NCBI RefSeq assembly: GCF_000213655.1
Contig: NC_015554.1
Span: 3,348,001 to 3,412,000 of the forward strand
DNA from: Alteromonas naphthalenivorans
GTDB lineage: Bacteria > Pseudomonadota > Gammaproteobacteria > Enterobacterales > Alteromonadaceae
Length of the DNA stretch: 64,000 bases
Direction: 5' to 3'
Shown here piece after piece: positions 34,352 to 43,414 of this stretch. The notes below the pieces were generated by a model that saw only the letters and a list, made by a program, of their open reading frames with translations, was not told the origin of the DNA and made no database searches. The position numbers and the translations under genes are program-made. Numbering within the stretch: the first letter of the stretch is position 1; each line of letters begins with the position of its first letter.

Positions 34352-36061
34352 ATGATGAAATTATCACGCAAACATTACTCTACTCTTGCCGTGGCAGTTG
34401 CCACAAGTTTATTTATGAGCGCCTGCTCCAAGGCGCCAGAAGAAGCCGTATCACAAGCTAATACCACTGAAAAAGCTTCACAAACCGTATTACCTGACAG
34501 TACGCTTCTTGTGAATGAGTCTCGGTTATCTATTTATCATCCTGTTGAACTGACCAGCGACTTATCCCATTTAAGTGACAACCAACAAAAGATGATAGGT
34601 TTGCTCATAGATGCGTCTAAAATAATGGACGACCTGTTTTGGAAACAAGCCTTCTTCGGTGATAAAAATGCGTTTTTAAATAGTATTGAAAACGACGACG
34701 TTAAACACTTTGCTTCAATCAACTATGGCCCATGGGACAGATTGAACGGCGATAACGCGTTTCTTTCGGGCTATGAGGAGAAAGCCCTAGGTGCTGAATT
34801 TTATCCTCACAACATGACAAAGGCTGGCTTCGCGACCGCCACGTTTGATGACAAACAAGGCTTATACTCATTGGTGAAGCAAGATGAAGCTGGCAACCTT
34901 TACTCAGTGCCCTACTCTGAGGCGTATAAAAGTGAATTAACCGCTGCATCAAATATTCTTAAAGAGGCTGCTGAACTTGCCGAAGATCCAAGCTTTAAAG
35001 CCTACTTAACCCTACGTGCACAAGCATTACTTACCGACGATTACTTAGCCTCAGATATGGCGTGGATGGACATGAAGACCAACCCTGTAGAGTTGGTAAT
35101 TGGCCCAATCGAAAGCTATGAAGACCAACTATTTGGTTATCGCGCCGCCTTTGAAGCCTACGTTTTGGTAAAAGATTTAGCGTGGAGTGAAAAACTCGCA
35201 AAATACGCTGCTTTTCTTCCAGAGCTACAAAAAGGTTTGCCTGTACCTGCCCAGTACAAAGCGGAAGTACCTGGCTCCGACGCCGACTTAAACGCCTATG
35301 ACGTTGTGTATTACGCGGGGCATTCAAATGCTGGCAGTAAAACCATTGCGATCAACTTACCTAATGATGAGCGTGTACAGCTTGAAAAAGGCACCCGTCG
35401 TTTGCAACTTAAAAACGCGATGCGTGCCAAGTTCGACAATATTCTTATTCCTATTGCGGATATGTTAATTGCACCTGAGCAACGTGATCATATTACGTTT
35501 GATGCGTTTTTTGCTAACACCATGTTTCATGAAGTGGCGCATGGCTTAGGTATAAAAAACACCCTTGATGGTAGCGATACGGTAAGAGGCTCACTTAAAG
35601 AACACGCCTCGGCATTAGAAGAAGGTAAAGCTGACATTTTGGGTCTTTACATGATTCAAAGCTTGCTTGAAAAAGGCGAAATTTCAGAGGGTACACTTGA
35701 AGATTACTATGTCACTTTTATGGCCGGCATTTTCCGCTCAGTACGTTTTGGGGCCTCTAGTGCGCACGGTAAGGCGAATATGATCCGCTTTAATTTCTTT
35801 GCACAAGAAGGCGCTTTTGAGCAAACCGAAGAAGGTGTTTATCGCGTTAATGTTGAGAAGATGGGCGCAGCAGTCGCCGCATTATCTGAGCTTATTTTAA
35901 CCCTGCAAGGTGATGGCGACTACGATGGTGTTGCAGAACTTGTAGCCAATATGGGCGTGATTAAACCACAGCTAGCAGCAGATTTAGCGCGCTTAGAAGC
36001 GGCAAACATCCCTGTCGATATTCACTTCGAACAAGGTAAAAAGGTACTTGGTTTGAACTAA
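34352..36061 (+). CDS. Lipoprotein metallopeptidase related to family M49 (dipeptidyl peptidase III-like)
   Basis: The protein has 569 residues. The signal peptide ends in lipobox SLFMSAC, giving a lipid-anchored envelope protein. The zinc motif HEVAHG is at His393-His397, and EEGKAD (Glu423, Glu424) supplies the third ligand; the spacing and surrounding text (FFANTMFHEVAHGLG, then IRFNFFAQEGAF) match M49. Classical DPP III has the longer HEXXGH; here it is HEXXH, as in some bacterial members. The usual role is removing dipeptides from peptide N-termini. It is a single gene followed by two tandem hairpins. Exact substrate unknown. Confidence 0.83.
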   Translation: MMKLSRKHYSTLAVAVATSLFMSACSKAPEEAVSQANTTEKASQTVLPDSTLLVNESRLSIYHPVELTSDLSHLSDNQQKMIGLLIDASKIMDDLFWKQAFFGDKNAFLNSIENDDVKHFASINYGPWDRLNGDNAFLSGYEEKALGAEFYPHNMTKAGFATATFDDKQGLYSLVKQDEAGNLYSVPYSEAYKSELTAASNILKEAAELAEDPSFKAYLTLRAQALLTDDYLASDMAWMDMKTNPVELVIGPIESYEDQLFGYRAAFEAYVLVKDLAWSEKLAKYAAFLPELQKGLPVPAQYKAEVPGSDADLNAYDVVYYAGHSNAGSKTIAINLPNDERVQLEKGTRRLQLKNAMRAKFDNILIPIADMLIAPEQRDHITFDAFFANTMFHEVAHGLGIKNTLDGSDTVRGSLKEHASALEEGKADILGLYMIQSLLEKGEISEGTLEDYYVTFMAGIFRSVRFGASSAHGKANMIRFNFFAQEGAFEQTEEGVYRVNVEKMGAAVAALSELILTLQGDGDYDGVAELVANMGVIKPQLAADLARLEAANIPVDIHFEQGKKVLGLN

Positions 36062-36096
36062 CCACTATCTATCGATAAGCGGTTCATTAAACACTA

Positions 36097-36133
36097 AGCC
36101 AGTTAGTTGCCTGTGTTAAGCAACTGACTGGCT
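36097..36133 (+). terminator. First hairpin after the M49-like gene
   Basis: AGCCAGTTAGTTGC (36097-36110) pairs with 36120-36133 over 14 positions with one mismatch; 9-nt loop, then ATTTA. Confidence 0.7.
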
Positions 36134-36134
36134 A

Positions 36135-36170
36135 TTTAACTCACCATTCTACGTTGAGTGGTGAGTTAAA
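36135..36170. terminator. Second hairpin between convergent M49-like and hinT genes
   Basis: TTTAACTCACCA (36135-36146) pairs perfectly over 12 bp with 36159-36170; ACGTTTTTC follows on the plus strand. It stands back to back with the previous hairpin. Confidence 0.8.
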
Positions 36171-36208
36171 ACGTTTTTCATTCTAAGGGCTTTTACGCTA
36201 AACCCTAT

Positions 36209-36577
36209 CTATTCCAAAGGCTTTGCGGTATCAGTATATGGCGGCCAGCCCATGATTTTACCGGCTAGCACATGTAAGTGTATGTGGTACACCGTTTGCC
36301 CACCAAACTCATTACAGTTCATTACCGTGCGGTAACCCTGCTCATCTACGCCTAATTCACCCGCGACCTTTGCAGCCACATAAGATAGGTGCCCTACGAC
36401 TTCCCTGTCTTCTTTAGTGATGTCGTTAATGGTAGGAATAGCCTTTTTCGGGATCACTAAAAAATGCACCGGCGCTTGCGGATTTATATCCCTAAACGCC
36501 AACGAGATATCATCTTCATAAAGGATATCTGCTGGTATTTCTTTATTGATAATCTTCGTAAAAATAGTGTCTAACAT
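36209..36577 (-). CDS. hinT: HIT-family purine nucleoside phosphoramidase (HinT)
   Basis: The 122-residue cytoplasmic hydrolase has the histidine triad [10 protein letters not shown] (His98, His100, His102). It cleaves AMP-linked phosphoramidates and adenylated lysine. Length and the N-terminal [18 protein letters not shown] are typical. It stands apart from uppP by 150 bp. Confidence 0.94.
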   Translation of the reverse strand: MLDTIFTKIINKEIPADILYEDDISLAFRDINPQAPVHFLVIPKKAIPTINDITKEDREVVGHLSYVAAKVAGELGVDEQGYRTVMNCNEFGGQTVYHIHLHVLAGKIMGWPPYTDTAKPLE

Positions 36578-36729
36578 TGCGTACTCCCTGCATCAATTAT
36601 TGTAACCATACTACATTGTTTATGCTTTAAAAGAGGCGCTTTCCCTAGACAGGAATTCGCCTTATTGTATTACACCAACACAGTCATTTGCGACCCAGTC
36701 TTCTTTGCTCTTGAGTTTATAGGAACAAC

Positions 36730-37530
36730 TTATGCAAAAACGAACCAAAGCAAAATGACGCCTAACAGTAAGCGGTAAATCACAAATGGCAGCATACCAA
36801 TTCGTGATATCCAGCTAAGGAAAAGGTAAATACATAAGTAAGCACTCACAAATGAAAACGCAGCGCCATAAAGTAATGCAGACCAATCAACCGCTTCGTT
36901 AGCTTGCAATAAATCGAGGGTGGCAAGCAAACCAGCGCCCAGAATAACGGGTATAGAAAGTAAAAACGAAAAGCGCGCACAACTCTCTCTATTTAACCCC
37001 AACATCAAACCTGCGGTCATGGTAATACCCGAGCGTGAAGTACCAGGAATAAGTGCCAGCACTTGTGCTAATCCAATTAACAATGCTTGTTTCCAATTAA
37101 GCGATGTTAATTCTTGGGTGCGTTTCGCAGTGGCGTCGGCATACCATAGGGCAAGGCCAAAAATAATGGTGGTAGCGGCAATAACAAGGGCGGTTCTGGC
37201 GTTAAGTTCTATCCAGTCTTTCATTACAAAGCCAATAATCACAGCAGGTATAGTCGCGATAATCACATACCATGCTAACTTACTGTCGGTGCTTTGCTCT
37301 TTTGTAAAACCCTTAGTTACCCAAGCCACTGTCATTTGTGCAATTTCTTGGCGAAAATAAATCATTACCGCCAGTAAGCTTCCCACGTGAACAGCAACAT
37401 CAAACGCTAACCCCTGACTTACCCAGCCAAATAATTCTGCGGGCAGCAAAAGATGCCCAGAACTGCTGATAGGTAAAAATTCGGTAACGCCCTGAATAAT
37501 GGCCAATATGATTATTTCGAACAGTGTCAT
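36730..37530 (-). CDS. uppP: Undecaprenyl-diphosphatase UppP/BacA
   Basis: Membrane phosphatase that recycles undecaprenyl pyrophosphate for cell-wall synthesis. It has 266 residues and about eight helices. The two active-site motifs GVTEFLPISSSGHLLLP and PGTSRSGIT are intact. The ATG at 37530 was chosen; a TTG at 37548 would overlap folK by 10 nt. Last gene of folB-folK-uppP. Confidence 0.94.
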   Translation of the reverse strand: MTLFEIIILAIIQGVTEFLPISSSGHLLLPAELFGWVSQGLAFDVAVHVGSLLAVMIYFRQEIAQMTVAWVTKGFTKEQSTDSKLAWYVIIATIPAVIIGFVMKDWIELNARTALVIAATTIIFGLALWYADATAKRTQELTSLNWKQALLIGLAQVLALIPGTSRSGITMTAGLMLGLNRESCARFSFLLSIPVILGAGLLATLDLLQANEAVDWSALLYGAAFSFVSAYLCIYLFLSWISRIGMLPFVIYRLLLGVILLWFVFA

Positions 37531-37538
37531 TCCGTTGC

Positions 37539-38033
37539 TTAGCTCCAAGTAAAATTGATGGGCGAGAGTGTTTGTTTTTCTTTATCAAATGCCTGCCAAA
37601 GTGCCTCGTAGGTTTTGCCTTCAACAGGGTGGATTTCATTAGGAACCAATTCAGCTAACGGCCATAATACAAAGGCGTTATACAGAATCTCTTCCCGAGG
37701 TAGCACAACGGGTTCATGGGTAATTTGGTCATCGTACGTGAGTAAATCTAAGTCCAGTGTACGGGAACAAAATTTCTTTTCCCCGTGTTTACGGCCGTTG
37801 TCACTTTCAATCTGACGAAAGGTATCTCGCACTTCAATAATACTCATAGAAGTAACGGCTTTCGCCACTAGGTTATAAAAGGCACTGCCATCGAAGCCGA
37901 CTGACTCACTCTCATATACCGACGAGTAACTAACGTCATCGAAATGCAGTTTAAGCGCTTTAATACTTTCTCGTATGTAGTGTTCTTTGTCGATATTGGA
38001 ACCCACACTGATTAAAATGGTATGACGCCCCAC
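37539..38033 (-). CDS. folK: 6-hydroxymethyl-7,8-dihydropterin pyrophosphokinase (FolK)
   Basis: Folate synthesis enzyme that transfers pyrophosphate from ATP to the pterin. It has 164 residues, with SVGSNIDKEHYIRESI at the N-terminus and CSRTLDLDLLTYDD (metal-binding Asp pair) and LPREEILYNAFVLWPL further on. It starts with GTG, which overlaps the folB stop by one base (TAGTG), indicating translational coupling. Confidence 0.94.
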   Translation of the reverse strand: MGRHTILISVGSNIDKEHYIRESIKALKLHFDDVSYSSVYESESVGFDGSAFYNLVAKAVTSMSIIEVRDTFRQIESDNGRKHGEKKFCSRTLDLDLLTYDDQITHEPVVLPREEILYNAFVLWPLAELVPNEIHPVEGKTYEALWQAFDKEKQTLSPINFTWS

Positions 38034-38386
38034 TAGGACTTTTCCTGATACATAGCCACTGCCACCGTTTGGGCATTAGGTAGAATATTCGGCTTCACAA
38101 TTTTAAGGCTGATGGCATGGGCCGGAAACATGGCTAATACCTTGTTCATTACCGCGCCGCCAAATGCTTCTAACAGCATAAAACGACTGTTTTTTCCTAC
38201 CTCGGTAATACAATCAGCCACGTCGGCATAGTTAATGGTATCGTCGACATTATCTGACTGCATTGCGGCATCTAGGTTAGCGTCGAGTTCAACATCGAGC
38301 AACAGCGTGGTTAAACGCTCCCGTTCCCAATCATACACACCGATAAGGGTATCGACAGCCAGCCCTGTTATATATATTTTTCCCAT
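38033..38386 (-). CDS. folB: Dihydroneopterin aldolase (FolB)
   Basis: Folate enzyme that cleaves dihydroneopterin. From MGKIYITGLAVDTLIGVYDWERE it has 117 residues, matching the family start (E. coli FolB opens MDIVFIEQLSV). In-frame upstream codons would add up to eight residues. The conserved Glu (GVYDWE) and the C-terminal LKIVKPN are present; the partner folK overlaps its stop. Confidence 0.92.
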   Translation of the reverse strand: MGKIYITGLAVDTLIGVYDWERERLTTLLLDVELDANLDAAMQSDNVDDTINYADVADCITEVGKNSRFMLLEAFGGAVMNKVLAMFPAHAISLKIVKPNILPNAQTVAVAMYQEKS

Positions 38387-38624
38387 AAACCTTTTCATTC
38401 TTATGACCATACTGGTCTTACTACCACGTTAACTTCTTCTCAAAAGGTGGTATATCACTTTTGAATGGAGTAGCTTTACGCTTTACGTTATTCGCCATGG
38501 GGCGATGGTGGCACAACTATACCGTTGTACTGCAAGTGGGGGCAACACGCACAATAGCATTCGCCCCATATTATTAGTGTAGATATACGTTTAGTGTACA
38601 AAGCAGCAGGTTAAAGTAGCAATA

Positions 38625-39227
38625 ATGATACCGTTGGCCCTTTTAATGATTTGCGTAGCCTATTTGTTTGGCTCTTTATCGAGCGCGGTAGTTATCTGCA
38701 AAGCATTTTCTCTTCCCGATCCCCGCACTGCTGGTTCTAAGAACCCCGGCGCCACCAATGTATATCGAATTGGCGGCAGGATTCCGGCATTGCTGGTGCT
38801 AGTAATGGATATTTTAAAAGGGACTATTCCGGTTTATTCCAGCTACTTTTTGGGCTTAGACCCCGTGCTTTTAGGCCTAGTCGCTATTGCCGCATGTTTA
38901 GGTCATATTTTCCCTTTATATTTTGGCTTCAAAGGGGGCAAAGCAGTAGCAACGGCCTTTGGTGCCATGTTACCCATTGGATTAGATTTAGCTGGCTTGC
39001 TTATTTTGAGCTGGGTTATAGTGGTGTTTCTTACCGGCTATTCCTCACTTGGCGCCTTGGTAGCAGTAAGCCTTGCCCCGCTTTTTACTTGGTTAATAAA
39101 ACCCCTTTATACCGTTCCAGTCATCATGCTCTCTTTGCTGATTATCTTGCGTCATCGCGACAATATCAAAAGGTTAGTCAGCCGCTCTGAGGGCAAAATT
39201 TGGGACAAAGGCAACACCAAAGAGTGA
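38625..39227 (+). CDS. plsY: Glycerol-3-phosphate acyltransferase PlsY
   Basis: Acyl-phosphate-dependent membrane acyltransferase for the first step of phospholipid synthesis. It has 200 residues and five helices. The three family motifs are seen: [34 protein letters not shown] and [18 protein letters not shown]. It is divergent from folB, the usual arrangement in gammaproteobacteria. Confidence 0.95.
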   Translation: MIPLALLMICVAYLFGSLSSAVVICKAFSLPDPRTAGSKNPGATNVYRIGGRIPALLVLVMDILKGTIPVYSSYFLGLDPVLLGLVAIAACLGHIFPLYFGFKGGKAVATAFGAMLPIGLDLAGLLILSWVIVVFLTGYSSLGALVAVSLAPLFTWLIKPLYTVPVIMLSLLIILRHRDNIKRLVSRSEGKIWDKGNTKE

Positions 39228-39290
39228 GCAACCTTTCTTTAGCGTACATGTTTTATTTTCGCTCGGGCGTATGGTAAAGCTGCCCTAGCG

Positions 39291-40637
39291 TTATTCCTCT
39301 TTTAAACCTTCCCGAAGTACCTTAATTTCACCATCGATAGGGGCAAGTAAGGCCAAGCCCATAATTTCAGCAAGCGCTGGGTATATTTCTAGATTACTGA
39401 AAGCTGGAAGCATTTTACCTTGTTTAAACGAAGGCCCGGACGCCACAAATAGCCCGCCCATGTCTGGCAACGTATTGAGATAACCATGGCTACCTTTGCT
39501 CACATGAGTATCTCCTTCACTTTTAAACCGTGCAGGCGGGGCAGTTTCCATAATAATATCGCCGGTTCGCGCATTGTACTGTGCATGCCTGGCATCGCGT
39601 TCAACGGAGGTAAGCAAGATGAATCTCCCTTCCGCTAACAACCGGAGGCGATTTTTTTCATCTTCAATTTGCTCATAGGTAACCTCTGGCTTAGCATATA
39701 AACGCACTTGCGCACCACTGTTAAGCACAGTGAAATAATCAGGAATATTTAAAGACTCAACCATAATCTGGTGGCTATCTTTGACGTTGGTCATACCGTG
39801 ATCAGATACCACAACCAAATTAACGTCTATCGAAAGCGCATTTAATCGGTCGTACAATTGACCGATTAGCTTATCTACCTTTGCAACAGCCTCTTTTGTT
39901 TTCTCGGACATAGGCCCTTCGTCGTGACCCACAGTGTCAGTCAATGAAAAGTAGCCTGAGACAAAAAGTGGCCTTGCAGCTTCCGGCAGACTTAACCATT
40001 GAACAATTTGGTCTATCCGTTGTTGGTAATCTGCATGCTTCGAGTAGTGATAAAGATAAGAAGGCAGCGCTCCTGCTATTCTAGCGTCAGATTCAGGCCA
40101 GAAATAGGTTGCAGCTTTATGCCCCTGAAACTCGGCCAAATGCCAACGCGGCATCGCAGTAATCCAGCTGCTATCGTCTTGCGCCTTCCCCATAGAATAT
40201 TGTGCGTAGCTACCCTCTTTGCTGGGTCGCAACTTGTCATAAAAACGATTATCGACAATGCCGTGATGTATGGGGAGTAGCCCAGTCACAATAGAAATAT
40301 GGTTGGGGAAAGTATTGGCGGGATAGACAGGTGTTAACGATGTGCTTCGAACACCAGCCTTAGCAATTCGTGCGAGATTTTTTGCATTGTGCAGCTCGAT
40401 GTAATCATGTCTAAACCCGTCTAAAGATATAAGAACTACATGATTTTTGCTACTTTCAGCCGACTGGCTCGAGGCCAGATTCTTATGGCTAACCGCATTC
40501 TGATTAACGACGGTGTTATTAATTGCATGCTTATTATCTGCATGGGCACTAAAGGCCGCTAGCGACAACCAACTAGCGGTAAGTACCGCGCCAATAAACG
40601 GTATTGTGAGCCGAGCGCTATCACGGAAAAACACCAC
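39291..40637 (-). CDS. Secreted nucleotide pyrophosphatase/phosphodiesterase (NPP, alkaline phosphatase superfamily)
   Basis: The 448-residue periplasmic enzyme has a signal peptide (ending SAHA). The metal/active-site residues are readable: SLDGFRHDY, YPANTFPNHISIVTGLLPIHHG with nucleophile Thr in NTFPNH, SLTDTVGHDEGP, VSDHGM and KGSHGYLN. NPP enzymes cleave phosphodiester or pyrophosphate bonds in nucleotides or lipids and often help phosphorus scavenging; no Pho box was seen upstream here. It follows tsaD with a hairpin between them. Confidence 0.9.
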   Translation of the reverse strand: MVFFRDSARLTIPFIGAVLTASWLSLAAFSAHADNKHAINNTVVNQNAVSHKNLASSQSAESSKNHVVLISLDGFRHDYIELHNAKNLARIAKAGVRSTSLTPVYPANTFPNHISIVTGLLPIHHGIVDNRFYDKLRPSKEGSYAQYSMGKAQDDSSWITAMPRWHLAEFQGHKAATYFWPESDARIAGALPSYLYHYSKHADYQQRIDQIVQWLSLPEAARPLFVSGYFSLTDTVGHDEGPMSEKTKEAVAKVDKLIGQLYDRLNALSIDVNLVVVSDHGMTNVKDSHQIMVESLNIPDYFTVLNSGAQVRLYAKPEVTYEQIEDEKNRLRLLAEGRFILLTSVERDARHAQYNARTGDIIMETAPPARFKSEGDTHVSKGSHGYLNTLPDMGGLFVASGPSFKQGKMLPAFSNLEIYPALAEIMGLALLAPIDGEIKVLREGLKEE

Positions 40638-40648
40638 TAGATTTCCTA

Positions 40649-40681
40649 CATGCTAAGTAAATTTATTTGCTACTTAGCATG
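40649..40681 (-). terminator. Terminator after tsaD
   Basis: CATGCTAAGTA (40649-40659) pairs perfectly over 11 bp with 40671-40681 around an 11-nt AT-rich loop. It lies between tsaD and the NPP gene on the minus strand. T-tract is short. Confidence 0.6.
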
Positions 40682-40710
40682 CATGATAAAACCCTGTGAT
40701 GACAACATTA

Positions 40711-41724
40711 TTATACTGGCGCTAACGTATCCAGCGGCCAGCGAGGCTTAGCTTGTGAAGAAAGCCCCAATACTTCACCGGCTTTCAAACGCTGCATACC
40801 TGCATAAGCTATCATGGCGCCGTTGTCGGTACAGTACGCTAAGTTAGGATAGAAAACCTCACCACGTAAGTCGTCCATCAAGGTTTTCATTTGTGTACGC
40901 AACATGGTGTTCGCACTTACGCCACCGGCAATCACTAAGCGCTTCATACCCGTTTGCTTGAGTGCACGCTTACACTTAATAATAAGCGTGTCGATAACCG
41001 CTTCTTGAAATGCGTATGCAATATTAGCTTTGGTTTGCTCGTTGTCATCCGCAGCACGGATGGTATTAGCGGCAAAAGTTTTCAAGCCGCTGAAGCTGAA
41101 ATCTAAACCTGGGCGGTCTGTCATTGGCCTTGGGAATTTGTAATGCCCTGGCTCGCCTTTTTCTGCCAGCTTGGCTAATAAAGGCCCGCCTGGATAATCA
41201 AGCCCCAGTAGTTTGGCCGTTTTATCAAAGGCTTCACCGGCTGCGTCATCTATCGACTCACCGAGAACTTCGTAGCTGCCTATGCCTTCTACTTTTACCA
41301 ACATAGAGTGGCCGCCAGAAACTAGTAATGCAATAAAAGGAAATTCAGGCGCGTTATCTTCTAACATGGGGGCGAGTAAATGCCCTTCCATATGATGTAC
41401 ACCTACTGCGGGTACCCCCCACGCGTAAGCTAGAGAACGCCCCACGGAAGAACCCACTAGTAACGCACCAATAAGGCCTGGGCCTTGGGTGAAGGCTACG
41501 CCGTCTAATTCATTAGGTTGGGTGTTAGCATCACTAAGCGCTTTTTCGATAAGCGGGATAATTTTTCTAACATGATCCCGTGACGCAAGTTCAGGCACTA
41601 CACCACCGTAATCGGCGTGTAATTTCACTTGGCTGTATAATTCGTGTGACAATAATCCCGCAGTGTCGTCATAAACGGCGATACCCGTTTCATCACAAGA
41701 AGTTTCTATTCCTAATATACGCAT
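40711..41724 (-). CDS. tsaD: tRNA N6-threonylcarbamoyladenosine transferase subunit TsaD
   Basis: Catalytic subunit for t6A37 tRNA modification, 337 residues. ASKHA fold with metal-binding His111 and His115 in [11 protein letters not shown], plus [11 protein letters not shown] and [11 protein letters not shown]. Start [14 protein letters not shown] is the family N-terminus. Divergent from rpsU, the standard arrangement in gammaproteobacteria. Confidence 0.97.
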   Translation of the reverse strand: MRILGIETSCDETGIAVYDDTAGLLSHELYSQVKLHADYGGVVPELASRDHVRKIIPLIEKALSDANTQPNELDGVAFTQGPGLIGALLVGSSVGRSLAYAWGVPAVGVHHMEGHLLAPMLEDNAPEFPFIALLVSGGHSMLVKVEGIGSYEVLGESIDDAAGEAFDKTAKLLGLDYPGGPLLAKLAEKGEPGHYKFPRPMTDRPGLDFSFSGLKTFAANTIRAADDNEQTKANIAYAFQEAVIDTLIIKCKRALKQTGMKRLVIAGGVSANTMLRTQMKTLMDDLRGEVFYPNLAYCTDNGAMIAYAGMQRLKAGEVLGLSSQAKPRWPLDTLAPV

Positions 41725-42260
41725 ACTATTCCTAATATTTGCATTGAGCCAAACCTTACTTTTACGTCTTTAACAACAATGTTTACGGTATAACAAACAC
41801 CAATGGCTTGCTTAGTTATCGAACCTGTCGAGCCCAAGCTATAGCCGAATCGCAAGTATTGAGCATAATCAGCATCGTTTACCCTGCAAGAGGATACTTG
41901 AGTTACCTCAGCACTTATTGCAACAAAGTTTATTGCAATAGATCAGCACCTGACCTGTTTGATCATCTGCGATCTGTGATATGATCCACTCAACCAATGC
42001 GGGATCGCGCTGAATTCTTCTTCTCACGTAGACAGATAAAAGGTATTACCTTGTCTCAGAGGGCGCAGAGTTTACCTTTATTCCGCATATCTTGGAATGG
42101 TGCTTCGTTTATTTGCGCAATATTGCCTATTTTTTGGCAATTCAGTCTTTACTTTCTGTTCGGAAATGATTAGAATTTCGCACCATTTTTAACCCGGGTG
42201 GCCTTTTTAGCGCTCAATTTCCCGGAATTATACAGCAAAAGTTTTGAGGTGAGTGTTTAA
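41725..42260. other. Regulatory gap between tsaD and rpsU
   Basis: This 536-bp gap holds the divergent promoters of tsaD and the rpsU operon. On the plus strand there is an extended -10 TGATATGAT at 41977-41985, TTGCC-N6-GGCAA around 42123-42140, and the main promoter at 42148-42176. The rpsU leader has CCGGG and CCCGG words that could pair. No open frame or tRNA-like structure is seen. Confidence 0.55.
42148..42176 (+). promoter_or_regulatory. Promoter of rpsU
   Basis: TTTACT (42148-42153) and TAGAAT (42171-42176) are separated by 17 bp, with a predicted start near 42183. The leader of about 78 nt ends in a strong GAGGTGA before the ATG. Confidence 0.6.
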
Positions 42261-42476
42261 ATGCCTATCGTTAAAGTTAGAGAAAACGAGCCGTTTGATG
42301 TAGCGCTGCGTCGTTTTAAGCGTTCTTGTGAAAAAGCAGGTGTATTGTCTGAAGTTCGTCGTCGTGAGTTCTTCGAAAAGCCTACTTGGGAACGCAAGCG
42401 TAAGAAAGCCGCTGCGAAAAAGCGTCATCTAAAGAAATTAGCTCGTGAAAACGCACGTCGCGTAAAACTCTACTAA
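42261..42476 (+). CDS. rpsU: 30S ribosomal protein S21
   Basis: The 71-residue, very basic protein has the family start [20 protein letters not shown] and the usual length. First gene of the macromolecular-synthesis locus; a hairpin after it separates it partly from yqeY, allowing higher S21 output. Confidence 0.98.
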   Translation: MPIVKVRENEPFDVALRRFKRSCEKAGVLSEVRRREFFEKPTWERKRKKAAAKKRHLKKLARENARRVKLY

Positions 42477-42499
42477 AACAGGGTTAAGTTACGAGTCTG

Positions 42500-42525
42500 A
42501 AAGGTGTTGCATTTGCAGCACCTTT
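42500..42525 (+). terminator. Hairpin after rpsU
   Basis: AAAGGTGTTGC (42500-42510) pairs with 42515-42525 over 11 positions with one G-T and a 4-nt ATTT loop. The T-run is imperfect (CGCGTTTC), so read-through into yqeY is likely. Confidence 0.7.
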
Positions 42526-42739
42526 CGCGTTTCTGGGGTACAGAAAATTTTTGATTAGCGCTTGTTAGCATTATTTGTTTACGCGAAACGCGCCGGTTAT
42601 TAACCTGCAGTGCGTCGGTGAATATCAAGACCCCCTGATAGACTCCCGATTTTTAATACCCCACTGACTTGCCCGTTATAGATAGTGTATGCCTTTTTAT
42701 GAGTGTCCCTGCATAGAATGTTTTTTTACTTTTACTGTT

Positions 42740-42783
42740 TAACTTTTTTCTTTTTATAACTTTTTTCTTTATACCTTTATAAT
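42740..42783 (+). promoter_or_regulatory. T-rich 17-bp tandem repeat next to a TATAAT box upstream of yqeY
   Basis: TAACTTTTTTCTTTTTA (42740-42756) is repeated directly at 42757-42773 with one change; TATAAT follows at 42778. No good -35 is present. The T-tracts could bend DNA or act as a UP-like element. Confidence 0.45.
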
Positions 42784-42826
42784 GACTTTCCTTCTTTGTT
42801 GAAACTTTACTTAATTTGGGAGCATC

Positions 42827-43273
42827 ATGGCTTTAATAGACGATTTAAAATCTGCACAAAAAGATGCAATGCGCGCTAAAGAGAAATTACGTCTAGGCAC
42901 CATTCGCATGGCAATAGCAGCCATTAAACAACGTGAAATCGACGAGCAAATCACCCTTACTGATAGCGACATTCTTGCAGTACTAACCAAGATGGTTAAG
43001 CAACGTCAAGATGCCGCCTCTCAATTTGATGCCGCTGACCGTGATGACTTGGCCAGTAAAGAGCGTGAAGAGATTGTTGTGTTAGAAGGTTTCCTTCCAC
43101 AGCCTTTGACCGAAGACGAACTGGCTGCCTTAATTGATGAAGCTATGGTAAGTACCGGTGCTCAAGGCATGCAAGACATGGGTAAAGTAATGGGTAGCCT
43201 TAAACCACAAGTACAAGGCCGCACAGATATGGGCGCTCTAAGCGCTAAAATAAAAGCCCGTTTAAATGCCTAA
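42827..43273 (+). CDS. GatB/YqeY-domain protein
   Basis: The 148-residue cytoplasmic protein of the YqeY family resembles the tRNA-binding tail of GatB (ALIDDLKSAQKDAMRAKEKLRL at the start; PLTEDELAALIDEAM and MGKVMGSLKP further on). It is commonly placed between rpsU and dnaG. The role is unproven, possibly tRNA-linked. Confidence 0.92.
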   Translation: MALIDDLKSAQKDAMRAKEKLRLGTIRMAIAAIKQREIDEQITLTDSDILAVLTKMVKQRQDAASQFDAADRDDLASKEREEIVVLEGFLPQPLTEDELAALIDEAMVSTGAQGMQDMGKVMGSLKPQVQGRTDMGALSAKIKARLNA

Positions 43274-43309
43274 CTATCGATAAAAGTCGAGGGGTAGTAA
43301 TAGCATTAG

Positions 43310-43335
43310 CTAGGTTTGTGTAATCGCAAACCTGG
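43310..43335 (+). terminator. Hairpin between yqeY and dnaG
   Basis: CTAGGTTTG (43310-43318) pairs with CAAACCTGG (43327-43335), 9 bp including one T-G, with CATTTTC after it. It is probably a partial terminator that keeps dnaG low. Confidence 0.6.
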
Positions 43336-43414
43336 CATTTTCATTATTTACCTTCCCTGTTACAGTACTTTTTTGTGCTACCCTAATTACCGTTATAAGC
43401 ATTAGTGTCTCCCC

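Larger units (their letters stand above)
42477..42826. other. Gap between rpsU and yqeY
   Basis: It contains the rpsU hairpin, then a T-rich tract with a 17-bp tandem duplication (42740-42773) and a consensus TATAAT at 42778-42783 that could start a second transcript for yqeY-dnaG. GGGAG precedes the yqeY ATG. No gene is seen. Confidence 0.6.

Noticed and set aside
36920..37360. 146-codon plus-strand frame opposite uppP
   Set aside because: uppP has both active-site motifs; the opposite frame is a shadow.
41990..42260. Possible tRNA or structured RNA gene in the rpsU leader region
   Set aside because: No cloverleaf, TTCRA loop or CCA end could be traced; only short inverted words were found.
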